From Prevotella sp. UBA4339 (GTDB lineage Bacteria > Bacteroidota > Bacteroidia > Bacteroidales > Bacteroidaceae): a stretch of DNA of 22,376 bases. The notes under the pieces were generated by a model that was given only the letters and a program-made list of their open reading frames with translations, searched no databases and had not been told where the DNA came from. The position numbers and the translations under genes were made by a program. The DNA lies in contig DGTJ01000126.1 in assembly GCA_002393725.1 (NCBI GenBank), positions 1 to 22,376 on the forward strand, written 5' to 3'. Numbering within the stretch: position 1 is the first letter of the stretch; each line of letters begins with the position of its first letter. Shown piece by piece: positions 7,704-15,954 of this stretch.

Positions 7704-8759
7704 CTATTCCAGTCTTACGTTGAACTTCTTTAGTGCTATGGCGAGCAGCAATACCGTCATGCCTGAGAGTACTGCCACCTCCCTGGCTACATCGCCTATG
7801 CCCACACCCATAATCATCAGCTTGCGCATGGCATCTATGTAATACCTGGGAGGCACTACGGCCGATATCCATTGCAGCACGTCAGGCATCGACTCCACGG
7901 GGAACAGCATGCCCGAGAGCATCACCACCGGCATCAGCAGCACCATGGCAGAGAGGAGCAGGGCCACCAGCTGCGTCTGCGCCACATTGGATATCAGCAG
8001 TCCTAACGAGAGTGCAAGCAGTATGTATATAACACTGACGATGACTATCCAGAACAGTGAGCCAGCAAGCGGCACACCAAGTACGAAACGCGCCATCAGC
8101 AGGATGGTGACAAGGATGGCAAAGGCCAGCAACAGATATGGTACAGCCTTGGCGATGATTACCATCAGCGGGCGTACCGGCGACACTAGCAGCACCTCCA
8201 TCGTGCCGCGCTCCTTCTCACGTACAATGCTGATGGAGGTCATCATGGCACAGATAAGCATCAGCAACATGCCCATGATGGCTGGCACGAAGTTATATGC
8301 CGAGCGCATCTGGGGGTTGTATAACAGATGGGAGGTTACTGGCGAGAGGCTGGATGACTGTGGCGGAGCCATCGTCTGCCGGGCATAGGCAGTCCATTGC
8401 TGCGCCATGTTAGGGTCGCTGCCGTCTACGATCAGCTGTATGCCCCTGTGCCTTTCGTCAAAGACCACTGCCATGTCTGCCTGCTGACTGCGAATGAGTC
8501 GCTCTGCCTCATGGGGCGAGCCTACAGTCCGGGTAATGACGAAATACTCCGACTGAGCCAGACGGTCGATAGCCTGCTGCGACTGGTAGTCATTATTTGC
8601 TGCCACCACAACAGTCCTTACGTTCTTCACATCGGTGGTGATGGCAAATCCGAAGAGCAGCATCAGCACCACTGGCATACCGAAGAGTATCAGCATCGTA
8701 CGCTTGTCGCGAAGGATGTGCCGGGCTTCCTTTATTACGAAAGATATAAACTGCTTCAT
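7704..8759 (-). CDS. ybhS: ABC-2 type efflux permease, YbhS-like
   Basis: A 351-residue inner-membrane subunit of the same exporter. The N-terminus KEARHILRDKRTMLILFGMPVVLMLLFGFAI is typical of the YhhJ/YbhS/YbhR group. A periplasmic domain spans about residues 42-147, followed by LLYNPQMRSAYNFVPAIMG, several membrane helices, the core motif SIVREKERGTMEVLLVSPVRP, and PPRYYIDAMRKLMIMGVG near the C-terminus. It starts 2 bp after the ATPase stop, and its own stop abuts the next permease start, so strong translational coupling is likely. A short Ser/Pro-rich stretch (about residues 132-145) just before LLYN looks like a decayed 7-bp repeat, at the same loop position as the clearer repeat in the partner permease. 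Confidence 0.92.
   Translation of the reverse strand: MKQFISFVIKEARHILRDKRTMLILFGMPVVLMLLFGFAITTDVKNVRTVVVAANNDYQSQQAIDRLAQSEYFVITRTVGSPHEAERLIRSQQADMAVVFDERHRGIQLIVDGSDPNMAQQWTAYARQTMAPPQSSSLSPVTSHLLYNPQMRSAYNFVPAIMGMLLMLICAMMTSISIVREKERGTMEVLLVSPVRPLMVIIAKAVPYLLLAFAILVTILLMARFVLGVPLAGSLFWIVIVSVIYILLALSLGLLISNVAQTQLVALLLSAMVLLMPVVMLSGMLFPVESMPDVLQWISAVVPPRYYIDAMRKLMIMGVGIGDVAREVAVLSGMTVLLLAIALKKFNVRLE
8325..8360 (-). repeat. Possible decayed 7-bp repeat in the ybhS-like gene
   Basis: Read on the coding strand in steps of seven: CTCTCGC, CAGTAAC, CTCCCAT, CTGTTAT. Against a CTGTCAC unit these match 5, 5, 4 and 5 of 7 positions. The translation is SLSPVTSHLLY. The unit was chosen after looking at the sequence, so this is suggestive only. 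Confidence 0.35.
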
Positions 8760-8761
8760 GA

Positions 8762-10234
8762 CTAATCGCTGCTTCGTGTGGCCTGTCGGGCCAGATAAGT
8801 AAATACGTGGTCCATATCAGGCTGTTTGAACTCTTTTTTCAGGGCATCCGGCGTGCCTATGGCCTTGATCTTGCCGTCTACCATTATCGATATGCGGTCG
8901 CAATACTCTGCCTCGTCCATATAGTGGGTAGTGACGAAGACGGTGATACCCCGATGGGCAGCATCGTAGATCAGCTCCCAGAACTGTCTGCGAGTGGCAG
9001 GGTCTACCCCACCCGTCGGCTCGTCAAGGAACACCACTCCCGGTTCATGGAATATCGATACTGAGAATGCCAGCTTCTGCTTCCAGCCCGGAGGGAGGCT
9101 CTTCACCAGGGTGTTCTTGTGGTCAGCCAGCTGCAGACGCTCCAGCAACTCGTCGGTCTTGCTAGCTATCACCTTGTCGTCCATGCCGTAGATGCCAGCG
9201 AAGAGACGGATATTCTCTGCCACGGTCAGATCCTCGTAGAGCGAGAACTTCTGTGACATATAACCGATATGTCGCTTTATCTGTTCGTACTCTGTCCGGA
9301 TGTCATAGCCTACTACCCGGCCAGTACCGCTCGTGGGCTGGTTAAGCCCTGTCAGCATGTGCATGGCGGTGGTCTTGCCTGCCCCGTTGGCTCCTAAGAA
9401 TCCGAATATCTCACCCTTCCTGACGGTGAAGCTGATGTCATCTACGGCACGGAAGTCACCAAAGGCCTTCACCAGATGCTCCACCTCGATGACAGGCTCT
9501 TCTTGGTGCTGCGTGACTGCTGGGCAGGTATTATCGCGGTCGATGCCTGGCGGGTTGAAGATGTCTGAGAACTCTGTCAGTATAGAGTCGGGCGTGCCTA
9601 TACCCCTTACTCGCCCATTGTCGAGAAAGGCCACTCGCTCACAGCAACGCACCTCGTCGAGATATGGTGTGGATGCCATGATGGTGATATTCCGATCCTT
9701 CAGCATCAGCAGCAGCTCCCACAGTTCCTTGCGGCTCACAGGGTCAACACCGGTGGTAGGCTCATCGAGTAAGAGCACGCTTGGCTGATGCACCAAAGCA
9801 CAACTCAGTGCCAGTTTCTGCTTCATCCCACCGGAGAGAGCCCCCGCCTTGCGATCCTTGAACCGCTCAATCTGCGAATAGATAGCCTTGATGGAGTCAT
9901 AGCCCTCTTCGACAGTGGTACCAAAGAGAGTGGCGAAGAATGTCAGGTTCTCCTCGATGGTGAGGTCCTGATATAGCGAGAACCTGCCCGGCATATATCC
10001 CACCCGAGAGCGCACCTGTCGCATCTGCCGCACCACGTCGAAGCCGTCTACCGCAGCCGTGCCACCCTCAGGCAGCAGCAGCGAGCAGAGTATACGGAAC
10101 ATCGACGTCTTGCCAGCTCCGTCGGGACCTATCAGGCCAAATACCTCACCCCTGCCTACGGAGAACGACACATCGTCGAGTGCCCTCACCGAGCCATACG
10201 TCTTCGATATATGCTTAACCTCTATTGCATTCAT
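8762..10234 (-). CDS. ybhF: Tandem-domain ABC transporter ATPase, YbhF-like
   Basis: A 490-residue protein with two nucleotide-binding domains in one chain, powering the YbhS/YbhR permease pair. Domain 1: Walker A GPDGAGKTS (36-44), signature LSGGMKQK (133-140), Walker B LLLDE (154-158), switch region ASTPYLDE (187-194) where the usual His is absent (Pro190). Domain 2: Walker A GANGAGKTT (281-289), a variant signature LPPGWKQK (380-387), Walker B VFLDE (401-405), and a normal switch His437 in TTHYMDE. The unusual GPDGAGKT form and the same pattern of missing His and altered second signature match E. coli YbhF as I recall it. The linker is short compared with the 578 residues of YbhF. Its ATG overlaps the adaptor stop codon (ATGA), and the first permease starts 2 bp after its stop. 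Confidence 0.93.
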   Translation of the reverse strand: MNAIEVKHISKTYGSVRALDDVSFSVGRGEVFGLIGPDGAGKTSMFRILCSLLLPEGGTAAVDGFDVVRQMRQVRSRVGYMPGRFSLYQDLTIEENLTFFATLFGTTVEEGYDSIKAIYSQIERFKDRKAGALSGGMKQKLALSCALVHQPSVLLLDEPTTGVDPVSRKELWELLLMLKDRNITIMASTPYLDEVRCCERVAFLDNGRVRGIGTPDSILTEFSDIFNPPGIDRDNTCPAVTQHQEEPVIEVEHLVKAFGDFRAVDDISFTVRKGEIFGFLGANGAGKTTAMHMLTGLNQPTSGTGRVVGYDIRTEYEQIKRHIGYMSQKFSLYEDLTVAENIRLFAGIYGMDDKVIASKTDELLERLQLADHKNTLVKSLPPGWKQKLAFSVSIFHEPGVVFLDEPTGGVDPATRRQFWELIYDAAHRGITVFVTTHYMDEAEYCDRISIMVDGKIKAIGTPDALKKEFKQPDMDHVFTYLARQATRSSD

Positions 10235-11175
10235 AGTTTCACTTCGCCATACATACCTATCTTCACGAAGCCATCGTTGCTGATGGCTACCTTCAGGGCA
10301 TATACAAGGTCGGCACGCTCATCGTCAGTAAGTATCGTCTTTGGCGTAAACTCCGAGCGTGAGGATATCCAAGCGACAGTGCCCTGATACTCCTTGCGCT
10401 GACCGTCGCCAAAGTCTGCAAACACAGTGACCTTCTGACCGAGCTTGATGCTCTGCAACTGAGCCGATGTGACATAAGCCCTGAGATACATGTCTTGGAT
10501 ATCAGCTATCTTGAACAGTGGCTTGCCGATGCTTACGAACTCACCGCGCTCAACATATTTCTCGAGAATGTTTCCTTTAGTGGGGGTTACGATGTGGCAT
10601 TTGCGCAGCTGGTCGAGCAGCTGGTTCACCTGCACATCAGCGGCAGCAGTCTGCTTGTCGAGTGCACGGGTGCTTGTGGAGAGCGAAGACATCTGCGCTT
10701 CGAGCTGGCGCTGCAGCACCTTCACCATACTGGCAGCATCATCCAGCATTTTCGAAGGTGCAGCCCCGTCGGCCACGAGTTCGCGATACCGCTGCTCATC
10801 CTGCTTCGCCTTGGCCAGTTGCTGGCGGGTGGCGGCTATCTGGCGCTCCATGTCAGGCTTCTGACTCTGATACACCTCCTTTGTGGCTCCCAGCTGCTGA
10901 ATCTTCAGCCATATCTGCGTGGTGTCGATAAGCCCCACCTCCTTACCAGCATCAATATCGTCACCCTCATTGACACCGAAAGTAAGCAATGCACCACTTT
11001 GCTCTGCAAACACAGTGGTCTCTGTGGCCTCAAACGTGCCTGTGGCATCGTAGTCCTTTTCATCGCTTCCGCAGGCGGCTAACAAGGGGGTGACTGCTAT
11101 AACACATGCCAGGATCTTCCCCCTGACTGCCCAGCGTACTGACTGATAATCATTCTTCTCCATAACAATATTCAT
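10231..11175 (-). CDS. ybhG: HlyD-family membrane fusion adaptor lipoprotein, YbhG-like
   Basis: A 314-residue periplasmic adaptor that links the ABC exporter to the TolC-like outer-membrane protein. I chose the ATG at 11175, 8 bp after the TolC-like stop. The frame stays open upstream to 11235, but that extension lies inside the TolC-like gene. The N-terminus has a lipoprotein signal ending LLAAC (Cys35). Then come the first half of the lipoyl/barrel-sandwich domain (GTFEATETTVFAEQSGALLTFGVNEGDDI), a long alpha-helical hairpin (about 95-190, rich in Gln, Lys and Ala), the second half (CHIVTPTKGNILEKYVERGEFVSIGKPLFKIAD), and the beta-barrel with FTPKTILTDDERADLVYALKV, a YbhG-type segment. Its stop overlaps the ATPase start. 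Confidence 0.9.
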   Translation of the reverse strand: MNIVMEKNDYQSVRWAVRGKILACVIAVTPLLAACGSDEKDYDATGTFEATETTVFAEQSGALLTFGVNEGDDIDAGKEVGLIDTTQIWLKIQQLGATKEVYQSQKPDMERQIAATRQQLAKAKQDEQRYRELVADGAAPSKMLDDAASMVKVLQRQLEAQMSSLSTSTRALDKQTAAADVQVNQLLDQLRKCHIVTPTKGNILEKYVERGEFVSIGKPLFKIADIQDMYLRAYVTSAQLQSIKLGQKVTVFADFGDGQRKEYQGTVAWISSRSEFTPKTILTDDERADLVYALKVAISNDGFVKIGMYGEVKL

Positions 11176-11183
11176 TTTCTTAT

Positions 11184-12455
11184 TTACTTTTCTCCTATAG
11201 TATATTGGCGGTCGTAGATCTCCTTGAGCATACATATCTCATGCATCGACTGCTGCAGTCGGGCAGCATTCTCTGCGTTGATCTCGCGCACGAGGTCGTT
11301 CACGTCGATAATGCCATGAGAGAGTTTCGACTCGGCAGCCTTCCTGACAGCAGAGCGCAGCGAGATGATCTCGTCGTCATCGGCCATCAGCCTCTTGTAG
11401 CGTGAGATATTCTCGTTTTGCTGTATCTGCTCCAGATTATTATTAAAGAGGAACACCTCTCGGCTCGTCTCCGTCATGTCGCGCTGCAACTTCAGTCGTG
11501 CCTTGTCGTTCTTGCGGGTGTAGAGTGCCCCGATGTTCCACGTCAGCCGGGCTCCTATCATTCCGTTCCACGACCATTTGTGCGACATCATGTCCTCAAA
11601 CATATTATATCCCGGATAGCCGTAGAATCCTTGTGCAAACACTCCCAGCTTTGGCATGAGGGCTGAGTTGAGTGCTTTCTCCTGCACGTCAGCCAGACGC
11701 AGCTGAGAGTCGAAGAGGCGCATCTCCGGTCGGTTGCCGGCTCCCTCAGATGTCCTGGCGTCAGGCTTGCCCACTGCCGTCACTTCGATACCGCAGAATG
11801 TGGACAGCATCGTCTGCAGCATCCTCTTCTGCGACTCCAGTTCCGTGGTTCGCTGCAGGGTGTTGAGCCGCTCTGCCTTCAGGCTCTGCAGGTCGCTCTC
11901 CGCAGCTGTACCGTTCTTTACCATCGATGCCAGCTTCCTCTCATTGCCTGCCAGCAACTCTTCCAGGTCACGATTCAGGAGTATCTGGTCGTTGAGCAGC
12001 AACAGCGAGAAGTACATCTCATTCACACGCTTGCGAACATTATATATATTCACCTCCGTCTGCGCTGCCTCCACCTTCCCCTGTTCACGCGCTATGGCCT
12101 TCTGACTGCTGATGGCACCGCCGTCATATACTGTCTGGTTGATGTCGATACCTACACGATACTGGTCCTTCTTCAGGCCTTTCATCTCTATGCCCATACC
12201 AGTCATCATCGTCTTCATCTGGTCGGGCCACGATACTACGTCACTCTGCAGGGTGGCCTGTGCTGATGCTGATATCTGCGGGAGCCAGCCCTTGTCAATA
12301 TTTGCCACTGTCAGTTCCGTGGTCTTCCCGATGAGGTCATACTGTCTGATCAGCGGATAGTTCTGCTCCGCAGCCTTCTGGCACTCGTCGAGCGTCTGGG
12401 CCTGCAGTGCCATCGGCAGTATCGCCAAGAGTGTGATATACTTCTTCATATTCAT
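11184..12455 (-). CDS. TolC-family outer-membrane efflux factor
   Basis: A 423-residue outer-membrane channel, first gene of the efflux operon. The signal peptide is MNMKKYITLLAILPMALQA (cleavage near residue 19). An internal ATG two codons in is an equally possible start. The mature protein begins TLDECQKAAEQNYPLIRQYDLI, the usual OEP start, and has two OEP repeats, each a pair of long helices with a beta section: GIDINQTVYDGGAISSQKAIAREQ near residues 110-130, and a second copy around MIGARLTWNIGALYTRKND near 300-320. Length is normal for the Bacteroidota type. Upstream are a TAACTTTG promoter box and a perfect inverted repeat likely bound by the divergent AraC-type regulator. Confidence 0.92.
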   Translation of the reverse strand: MNMKKYITLLAILPMALQAQTLDECQKAAEQNYPLIRQYDLIGKTTELTVANIDKGWLPQISASAQATLQSDVVSWPDQMKTMMTGMGIEMKGLKKDQYRVGIDINQTVYDGGAISSQKAIAREQGKVEAAQTEVNIYNVRKRVNEMYFSLLLLNDQILLNRDLEELLAGNERKLASMVKNGTAAESDLQSLKAERLNTLQRTTELESQKRMLQTMLSTFCGIEVTAVGKPDARTSEGAGNRPEMRLFDSQLRLADVQEKALNSALMPKLGVFAQGFYGYPGYNMFEDMMSHKWSWNGMIGARLTWNIGALYTRKNDKARLKLQRDMTETSREVFLFNNNLEQIQQNENISRYKRLMADDDEIISLRSAVRKAAESKLSHGIIDVNDLVREINAENAARLQQSMHEICMLKEIYDRQYTIGEK

Positions 12456-12478
12456 CTCTGTTTTTTTTAATTCTGCTG

Positions 12479-12486
12479 CAAAGTTA
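12479..12486 (-). promoter_or_regulatory. Promoter -7 box (TAACTTTG) of the efflux operon
   Basis: On the - strand TAACTTTG fits TAnnTTTG exactly and lies 24 bp before the TolC-like ATG. No clear TTTG is found 19-21 bp upstream. That position is instead occupied by an inverted repeat, which fits a promoter that depends on an activator. Confidence 0.65.
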
Positions 12487-12500
12487 CGGTGTTTTTCCTA

Positions 12501-12527
12501 TTCTCATGTTATCTTTCAGCATGAGAA
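12501..12527. promoter_or_regulatory. Perfect inverted repeat, candidate operator between efflux operon and AraC-type regulator
   Basis: TTCTCATG (12501-12508) and CATGAGAA (12520-12527) form a perfect 8-bp inverted repeat with an 11-base spacer. It starts 14 bp upstream of the efflux -7 box, covering the -33 zone, and lies about 57 bp upstream of the regulator's own -7 box. Half-site centres are 19 bp apart, about two helical turns, which suits a dimeric regulator. It could in principle also fold in RNA, but no T run follows on either side. Confidence 0.55.
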
Positions 12528-12583
12528 AATGTCCTTTTTGTTGGATTTATGCAGAAATAGAGCGCAATATCACTGAAAAAGAT

Positions 12584-12591
12584 TATCTTTG
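12584..12591 (+). promoter_or_regulatory. Promoter -7 box (TATCTTTG) of the AraC-type regulator gene
   Basis: TATCTTTG fits TAnnTTTG exactly and lies 19 bp before the ATG at 12611, implying a leader of roughly ten to fifteen bases. No good -33 TTTG lies at the usual distance. The purine-rich AAAAAAAGGATAGGAT follows, between the box and the start. Confidence 0.65.
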
Positions 12592-12610
12592 CACAAAAAA
12601 AGGATAGGAT

Positions 12611-13516
12611 ATGAACAGACAGCCCCGACTGATGGATGCATCCCGCATGCGTGACATCTTTAAGCCACATCTTGCGCAGATCAGCGATAATATCTTTTTC
12701 AATAGAGAGCTTGCCATCGTTCGCATTGACCATACGGTGTTCAGCCTGCTGATGCGGCAGAAGCCGCCCTTCACCATCAACGACTATCGTTTTGGAATCA
12801 TTCTGCAGGGCGAGGCGGATATCAACTTCAACCTGCAGGACCGCCATCTCGTAGCTGGTACGCTGGTTCATATCGGGCCTGGCACTATCATCAACCCTGT
12901 CAGCATTTCCGATGACCTGGTAGTGTATGGCATAGGCCTCTTTGCCGACTTCCCCATGCCCTTCACCCAGTCACAGATGCCGCCAGCCTTCAATGGTCAG
13001 GTGCGCGACTTCCAGCTGCATGCCAGCGATGACGATGTATCGACAGCCCAGAGCATACTCGACAGCATCTGGCACGTGGTACACAGTAGCGACTATCACC
13101 GCCCCACTATTACAGCATTGGTGGCAGCCCTGATGCATCACTACGACCAGCTGTTTCGCAGGCATACGGATATTCAGACAGTATCGAGATCGCGCGAACA
13201 GACCATCTTCGACCGGTTTATCCAGTTGGCAGGACAGCATTGCACTGAGCATCACCAGATAAGCTACTATGCCGACCGTCTCTGCCTCACAGAGTGCTAT
13301 CTGAGCACTGTGATCCGGCAGGCCAGCGGTGTCTCTGCCAAGGACTGGATAGACCGTGCCCTCATCACTCGCATAAAGATAGAACTGCGCCACACGGACA
13401 AGCCTGCGGCGCAGATTGCTGAGGAGATGAACTTTGCCAATCCCTCCTTCTTCTCGAAATACTTCCGTCGGCTCACTGGCATGACGCCAATGGAATACAA
13501 GAGGGAGGCGGGATAA
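12611..13516 (+). CDS. AraC-family transcriptional regulator
   Basis: A 301-residue regulator. Residues about 1-180 form a cupin-like sensing domain (FGIILQGEADINFNLQDRHLVAGTLVHIGPGTI). Residues about 200-300 carry the two helix-turn-helix AraC domain: ISYYADRLCLTECYLSTVIRQASGVSAKDWIDRALI for the first motif and KPAAQIAEEMNFANPSFFSKYFRRLTGMTPMEYKREAG for the second, close to the family consensus. It is divergent from the efflux operon with 155 bp between them, and a perfect inverted repeat lies in that gap, so it probably controls the operon in response to a small molecule bound by the N-terminal domain. The inducer cannot be read from the sequence. The gene converges on the GH2 gene. Confidence 0.95.
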   Translation: MNRQPRLMDASRMRDIFKPHLAQISDNIFFNRELAIVRIDHTVFSLLMRQKPPFTINDYRFGIILQGEADINFNLQDRHLVAGTLVHIGPGTIINPVSISDDLVVYGIGLFADFPMPFTQSQMPPAFNGQVRDFQLHASDDDVSTAQSILDSIWHVVHSSDYHRPTITALVAALMHHYDQLFRRHTDIQTVSRSREQTIFDRFIQLAGQHCTEHHQISYYADRLCLTECYLSTVIRQASGVSAKDWIDRALITRIKIELRHTDKPAAQIAEEMNFANPSFFSKYFRRLTGMTPMEYKREAG

Positions 13517-13522
13517 CACATT

Positions 13523-13539
13523 GACGGCTACAAGCTGTC
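13523..13539 (+). terminator. Weak hairpin after the AraC-type regulator
   Basis: GACGGC (13523-13528) pairs with GCTGTC (13534-13539) with one G-T pair around the loop TACAA, 6 bp after the regulator stop. The flank (ttgctgttcaacattattatattctt) is AT-rich but has no clean T run, so termination is uncertain. Confidence 0.3.
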
Positions 13540-13594
13540 GTTGCTGTTCAACATTATTATATTCTTATTTCTGGATAAAATTTCTGCGAATTAT

Positions 13595-15919
13595 TCACAT
13601 TTCTTTCATAACAAGAATGTCATGCGACGCAAAGAGTCCTGTCCCCGACGTGACATTTATCCGCACCTTGCCCTTACGCTGTGAACTGCGAACAACTATC
13701 ATCGCACGGCCCTTCCATGTGGTGACCTTGGGCGATGTGGCAGGCTCACGGTCCTTGAGGTCGGCAGAGGCAGCAGACATCAGGCATCCCTGACCACTGA
13801 CACTCACGTCGCACGGGATAGCCGCCTCAGGGCATACATGTCCGTCCTTGTCGACCACCTCAACGATGACAAACGCCAGCGACTGACCGTCGGCCTTCAG
13901 CACCCGTCTGTCGGCAGTAAGTCGCAATCGAGCCGGGGCTCCGGCTGTAGCAAGGCTGACACTCCTGCCCTCCGCCTCTGCTCGCAGTACACCTGCCTCG
14001 TAAGGCACACTGAACACAGCCTTGAACTCCGTAGACCGATCGACAGCCTTTGTTCCGATAAGCCTGTCGTTAAGATACAGCTTCACCTCAGGCGACTTTG
14101 TATACACCTCTACGTCGATGCTCTTGCCTTCCCAGCCCGGCCATGTCCATGACTCCCACGTAGGCCACACGCTCCACATCGTCTCCTTTATGACACCATG
14201 ATAGCCGTCGGGCTCTCTCACTGCCATATACAGTCCCGGCGTGTCGTTCCACAGCATATCCCTGTAGTGGCTGATGGGCTTGCGCCACCCCGTCACATCG
14301 ACATCGCCGCAGTAGGCTCCATGCCAGTCGGGCTGTCCTCCGGGGGCAAAGCTCTCTCCAGGGCGCTCTCCCTCGTAGTAATATCTGCCGATGCCCGACT
14401 CGCCCATATAGTCGAGACCTGTCCAGACCACATCACCGACGATATAGGGATAGTCGGCTACGTAAGCCCAGTTTCTGAAGGCATCGCGTGGATAGCTCTC
14501 CGTCTGCCACATCACTCGCTTGGGGTCGCGCTGATGGTCGGTGGCATGCTTGAATATCATGTAGTTATATCCCACCACGTCGAGCACTTCGGCATGTGGG
14601 TCGTATATCTCCCAGTCGCGATCCCAGGCGCAGAGGGCTTCTGTGACAGGGCGCGTCGTGTCCCATGTCAGTATGGCCTTTTTCATCTGCCGGGCAGTCG
14701 TTATCACACGTATGTCCTTACGCTCGATAACCTCGTTGCCGATGCTCCAGCAGATAATGCTGGGATGGTTGCGGTCGCGCTGTACCATCGCCCTCAAGTC
14801 TTCCTGATAGCAAGAGTCGATGAGAGTAGAGTAGTCGTATGGATTCTTCTGAGTGCGCCAGCCGTCGAATGCCTCGCCAATGACAAGCATGCCGAGAGAG
14901 TCGCAGGCATCGAGGAAGGCACGTGTGGTGGGATTGTGCGACGTGCGGACAAGGCTGAAGCCTGCCTCCTTCATCTGTCTCACCTTACGTATCTCCGCAT
15001 CGTCGAATGCCATTGCCCCGAGGATACCGTCGTCGTGATGCACGCAGGCACCATTGATAAGCATCGGGCGGCCATTGAGCACAAAGCCGTTCTTAGCATC
15101 GAAGGAGAATGTGCGGATGCCATAGCTTACGGTCTTCTCGTCTAAGACCTTGCCATTTTCCTCGATGGCAACATGTGCCTGATAGAGCGAAGGTGAATCA
15201 GGCGACCACAGTTTAGGACTGTCAACATTATAGAATGCCTGAAACTCTGTTGCCTCTCCGGCAGAGAGGGTTATAGGTGATGACTTGCCATTGACCTTAA
15301 GTGAGAAGCTGCGCTTACGGTCTGACTCATTGGCGATAGCCACCGTCACATTCACACGTGCTGACGTAGAGCTAACATCCTGCGTAGTGACAAACACACC
15401 GTTCTCAGCGATATGCAACGTTGGCATCGTCTGAAGCCACACATGGCGATAGATGCCCGAACCGCTATACCACCGGCAATTGGGTTGCTGGCTGTTGTCT
15501 ACTCTAACAATAACCTCATTAAGTCTCTTGTCCCGATATATATAAGGAGTAATATCAACTGTGAACGGAGTATAGCCATAGCCATGCTGACCAGCCTTCT
15601 GTCCGTTGACGAATACCTCGGCACGCTGGTAGACTCCCTCGAAGTGCAGACGCACCAGTTCGCCCTGAGGAGTCTTGAACTGCTTGCGGTACTCACCCTT
15701 ACCGCCATGAAACCATCCTCCGCCAGTGCCTGTGGCACCCGTAGACGGGTCGGGAGCATCGTAGATGTCCCAGTCATGAGGCAGATCCACCATGATAGTC
15801 TTGCCGTTACGAGTAAACTGCCAGCCGCTATCAAACAGCTGCTGTGCCGATACCTGGGCTCTCATCGTCTGGGCACCAAGAGCCAATAGTGCCATAAGGC
15901 TGATAATCTCTTTCTTCAT
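13595..15919 (-). CDS. Secreted glycoside hydrolase family 2, beta-galactosidase-like
   Basis: A 774-residue exo-glycosidase of GH2. Signal peptide about residues 1-21 (ending QTMRA). Domains in order: N-terminal sugar-binding jelly roll (about 25-165, with FEGVYQRAEVFVNGQKAG, GYGYTPFTVDIT and WYSGSGIYRHVWL), an Ig-like domain (about 170-270), the TIM barrel (about 275-560), and C-terminal Ig-like domains. The acid/base is Glu396 in WSIGNEV and the nucleophile Glu474 in MWQTES. Other family marks are LVRTSHNP and WTGLDYMGESGIG; the latter is common in Bacteroidota GH2 enzymes with a DUF4982-type domain. Beta-galactosidase is the most likely activity, but GH2 also holds mannosidases and glucuronidases. 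It starts 35 bp after the metal permease stop in the same direction, and a weak TAACTTTT lies in that gap, so it may be read with the permease or from its own promoter. Confidence 0.93.
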   Translation of the reverse strand: MKKEIISLMALLALGAQTMRAQVSAQQLFDSGWQFTRNGKTIMVDLPHDWDIYDAPDPSTGATGTGGGWFHGGKGEYRKQFKTPQGELVRLHFEGVYQRAEVFVNGQKAGQHGYGYTPFTVDITPYIYRDKRLNEVIVRVDNSQQPNCRWYSGSGIYRHVWLQTMPTLHIAENGVFVTTQDVSSTSARVNVTVAIANESDRKRSFSLKVNGKSSPITLSAGEATEFQAFYNVDSPKLWSPDSPSLYQAHVAIEENGKVLDEKTVSYGIRTFSFDAKNGFVLNGRPMLINGACVHHDDGILGAMAFDDAEIRKVRQMKEAGFSLVRTSHNPTTRAFLDACDSLGMLVIGEAFDGWRTQKNPYDYSTLIDSCYQEDLRAMVQRDRNHPSIICWSIGNEVIERKDIRVITTARQMKKAILTWDTTRPVTEALCAWDRDWEIYDPHAEVLDVVGYNYMIFKHATDHQRDPKRVMWQTESYPRDAFRNWAYVADYPYIVGDVVWTGLDYMGESGIGRYYYEGERPGESFAPGGQPDWHGAYCGDVDVTGWRKPISHYRDMLWNDTPGLYMAVREPDGYHGVIKETMWSVWPTWESWTWPGWEGKSIDVEVYTKSPEVKLYLNDRLIGTKAVDRSTEFKAVFSVPYEAGVLRAEAEGRSVSLATAGAPARLRLTADRRVLKADGQSLAFVIVEVVDKDGHVCPEAAIPCDVSVSGQGCLMSAASADLKDREPATSPKVTTWKGRAMIVVRSSQRKGKVRINVTSGTGLFASHDILVMKEM

Positions 15920-15954
15920 AATCGAATAGCTGATAAAAAAGTTATTGAAAAATG

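Noticed and set aside
11176..11235. Longer start for the HlyD-like adaptor
   Set aside because: The extra 20 residues overlap the 3' end of the TolC-like gene and would bury the lipoprotein signal deep in the protein.
14198..15145. A 315-codon + strand frame within the GH2 gene
   Set aside because: It is antisense to the catalytic barrel of GH2, whose motifs are complete; no domain is recognisable in the frame.
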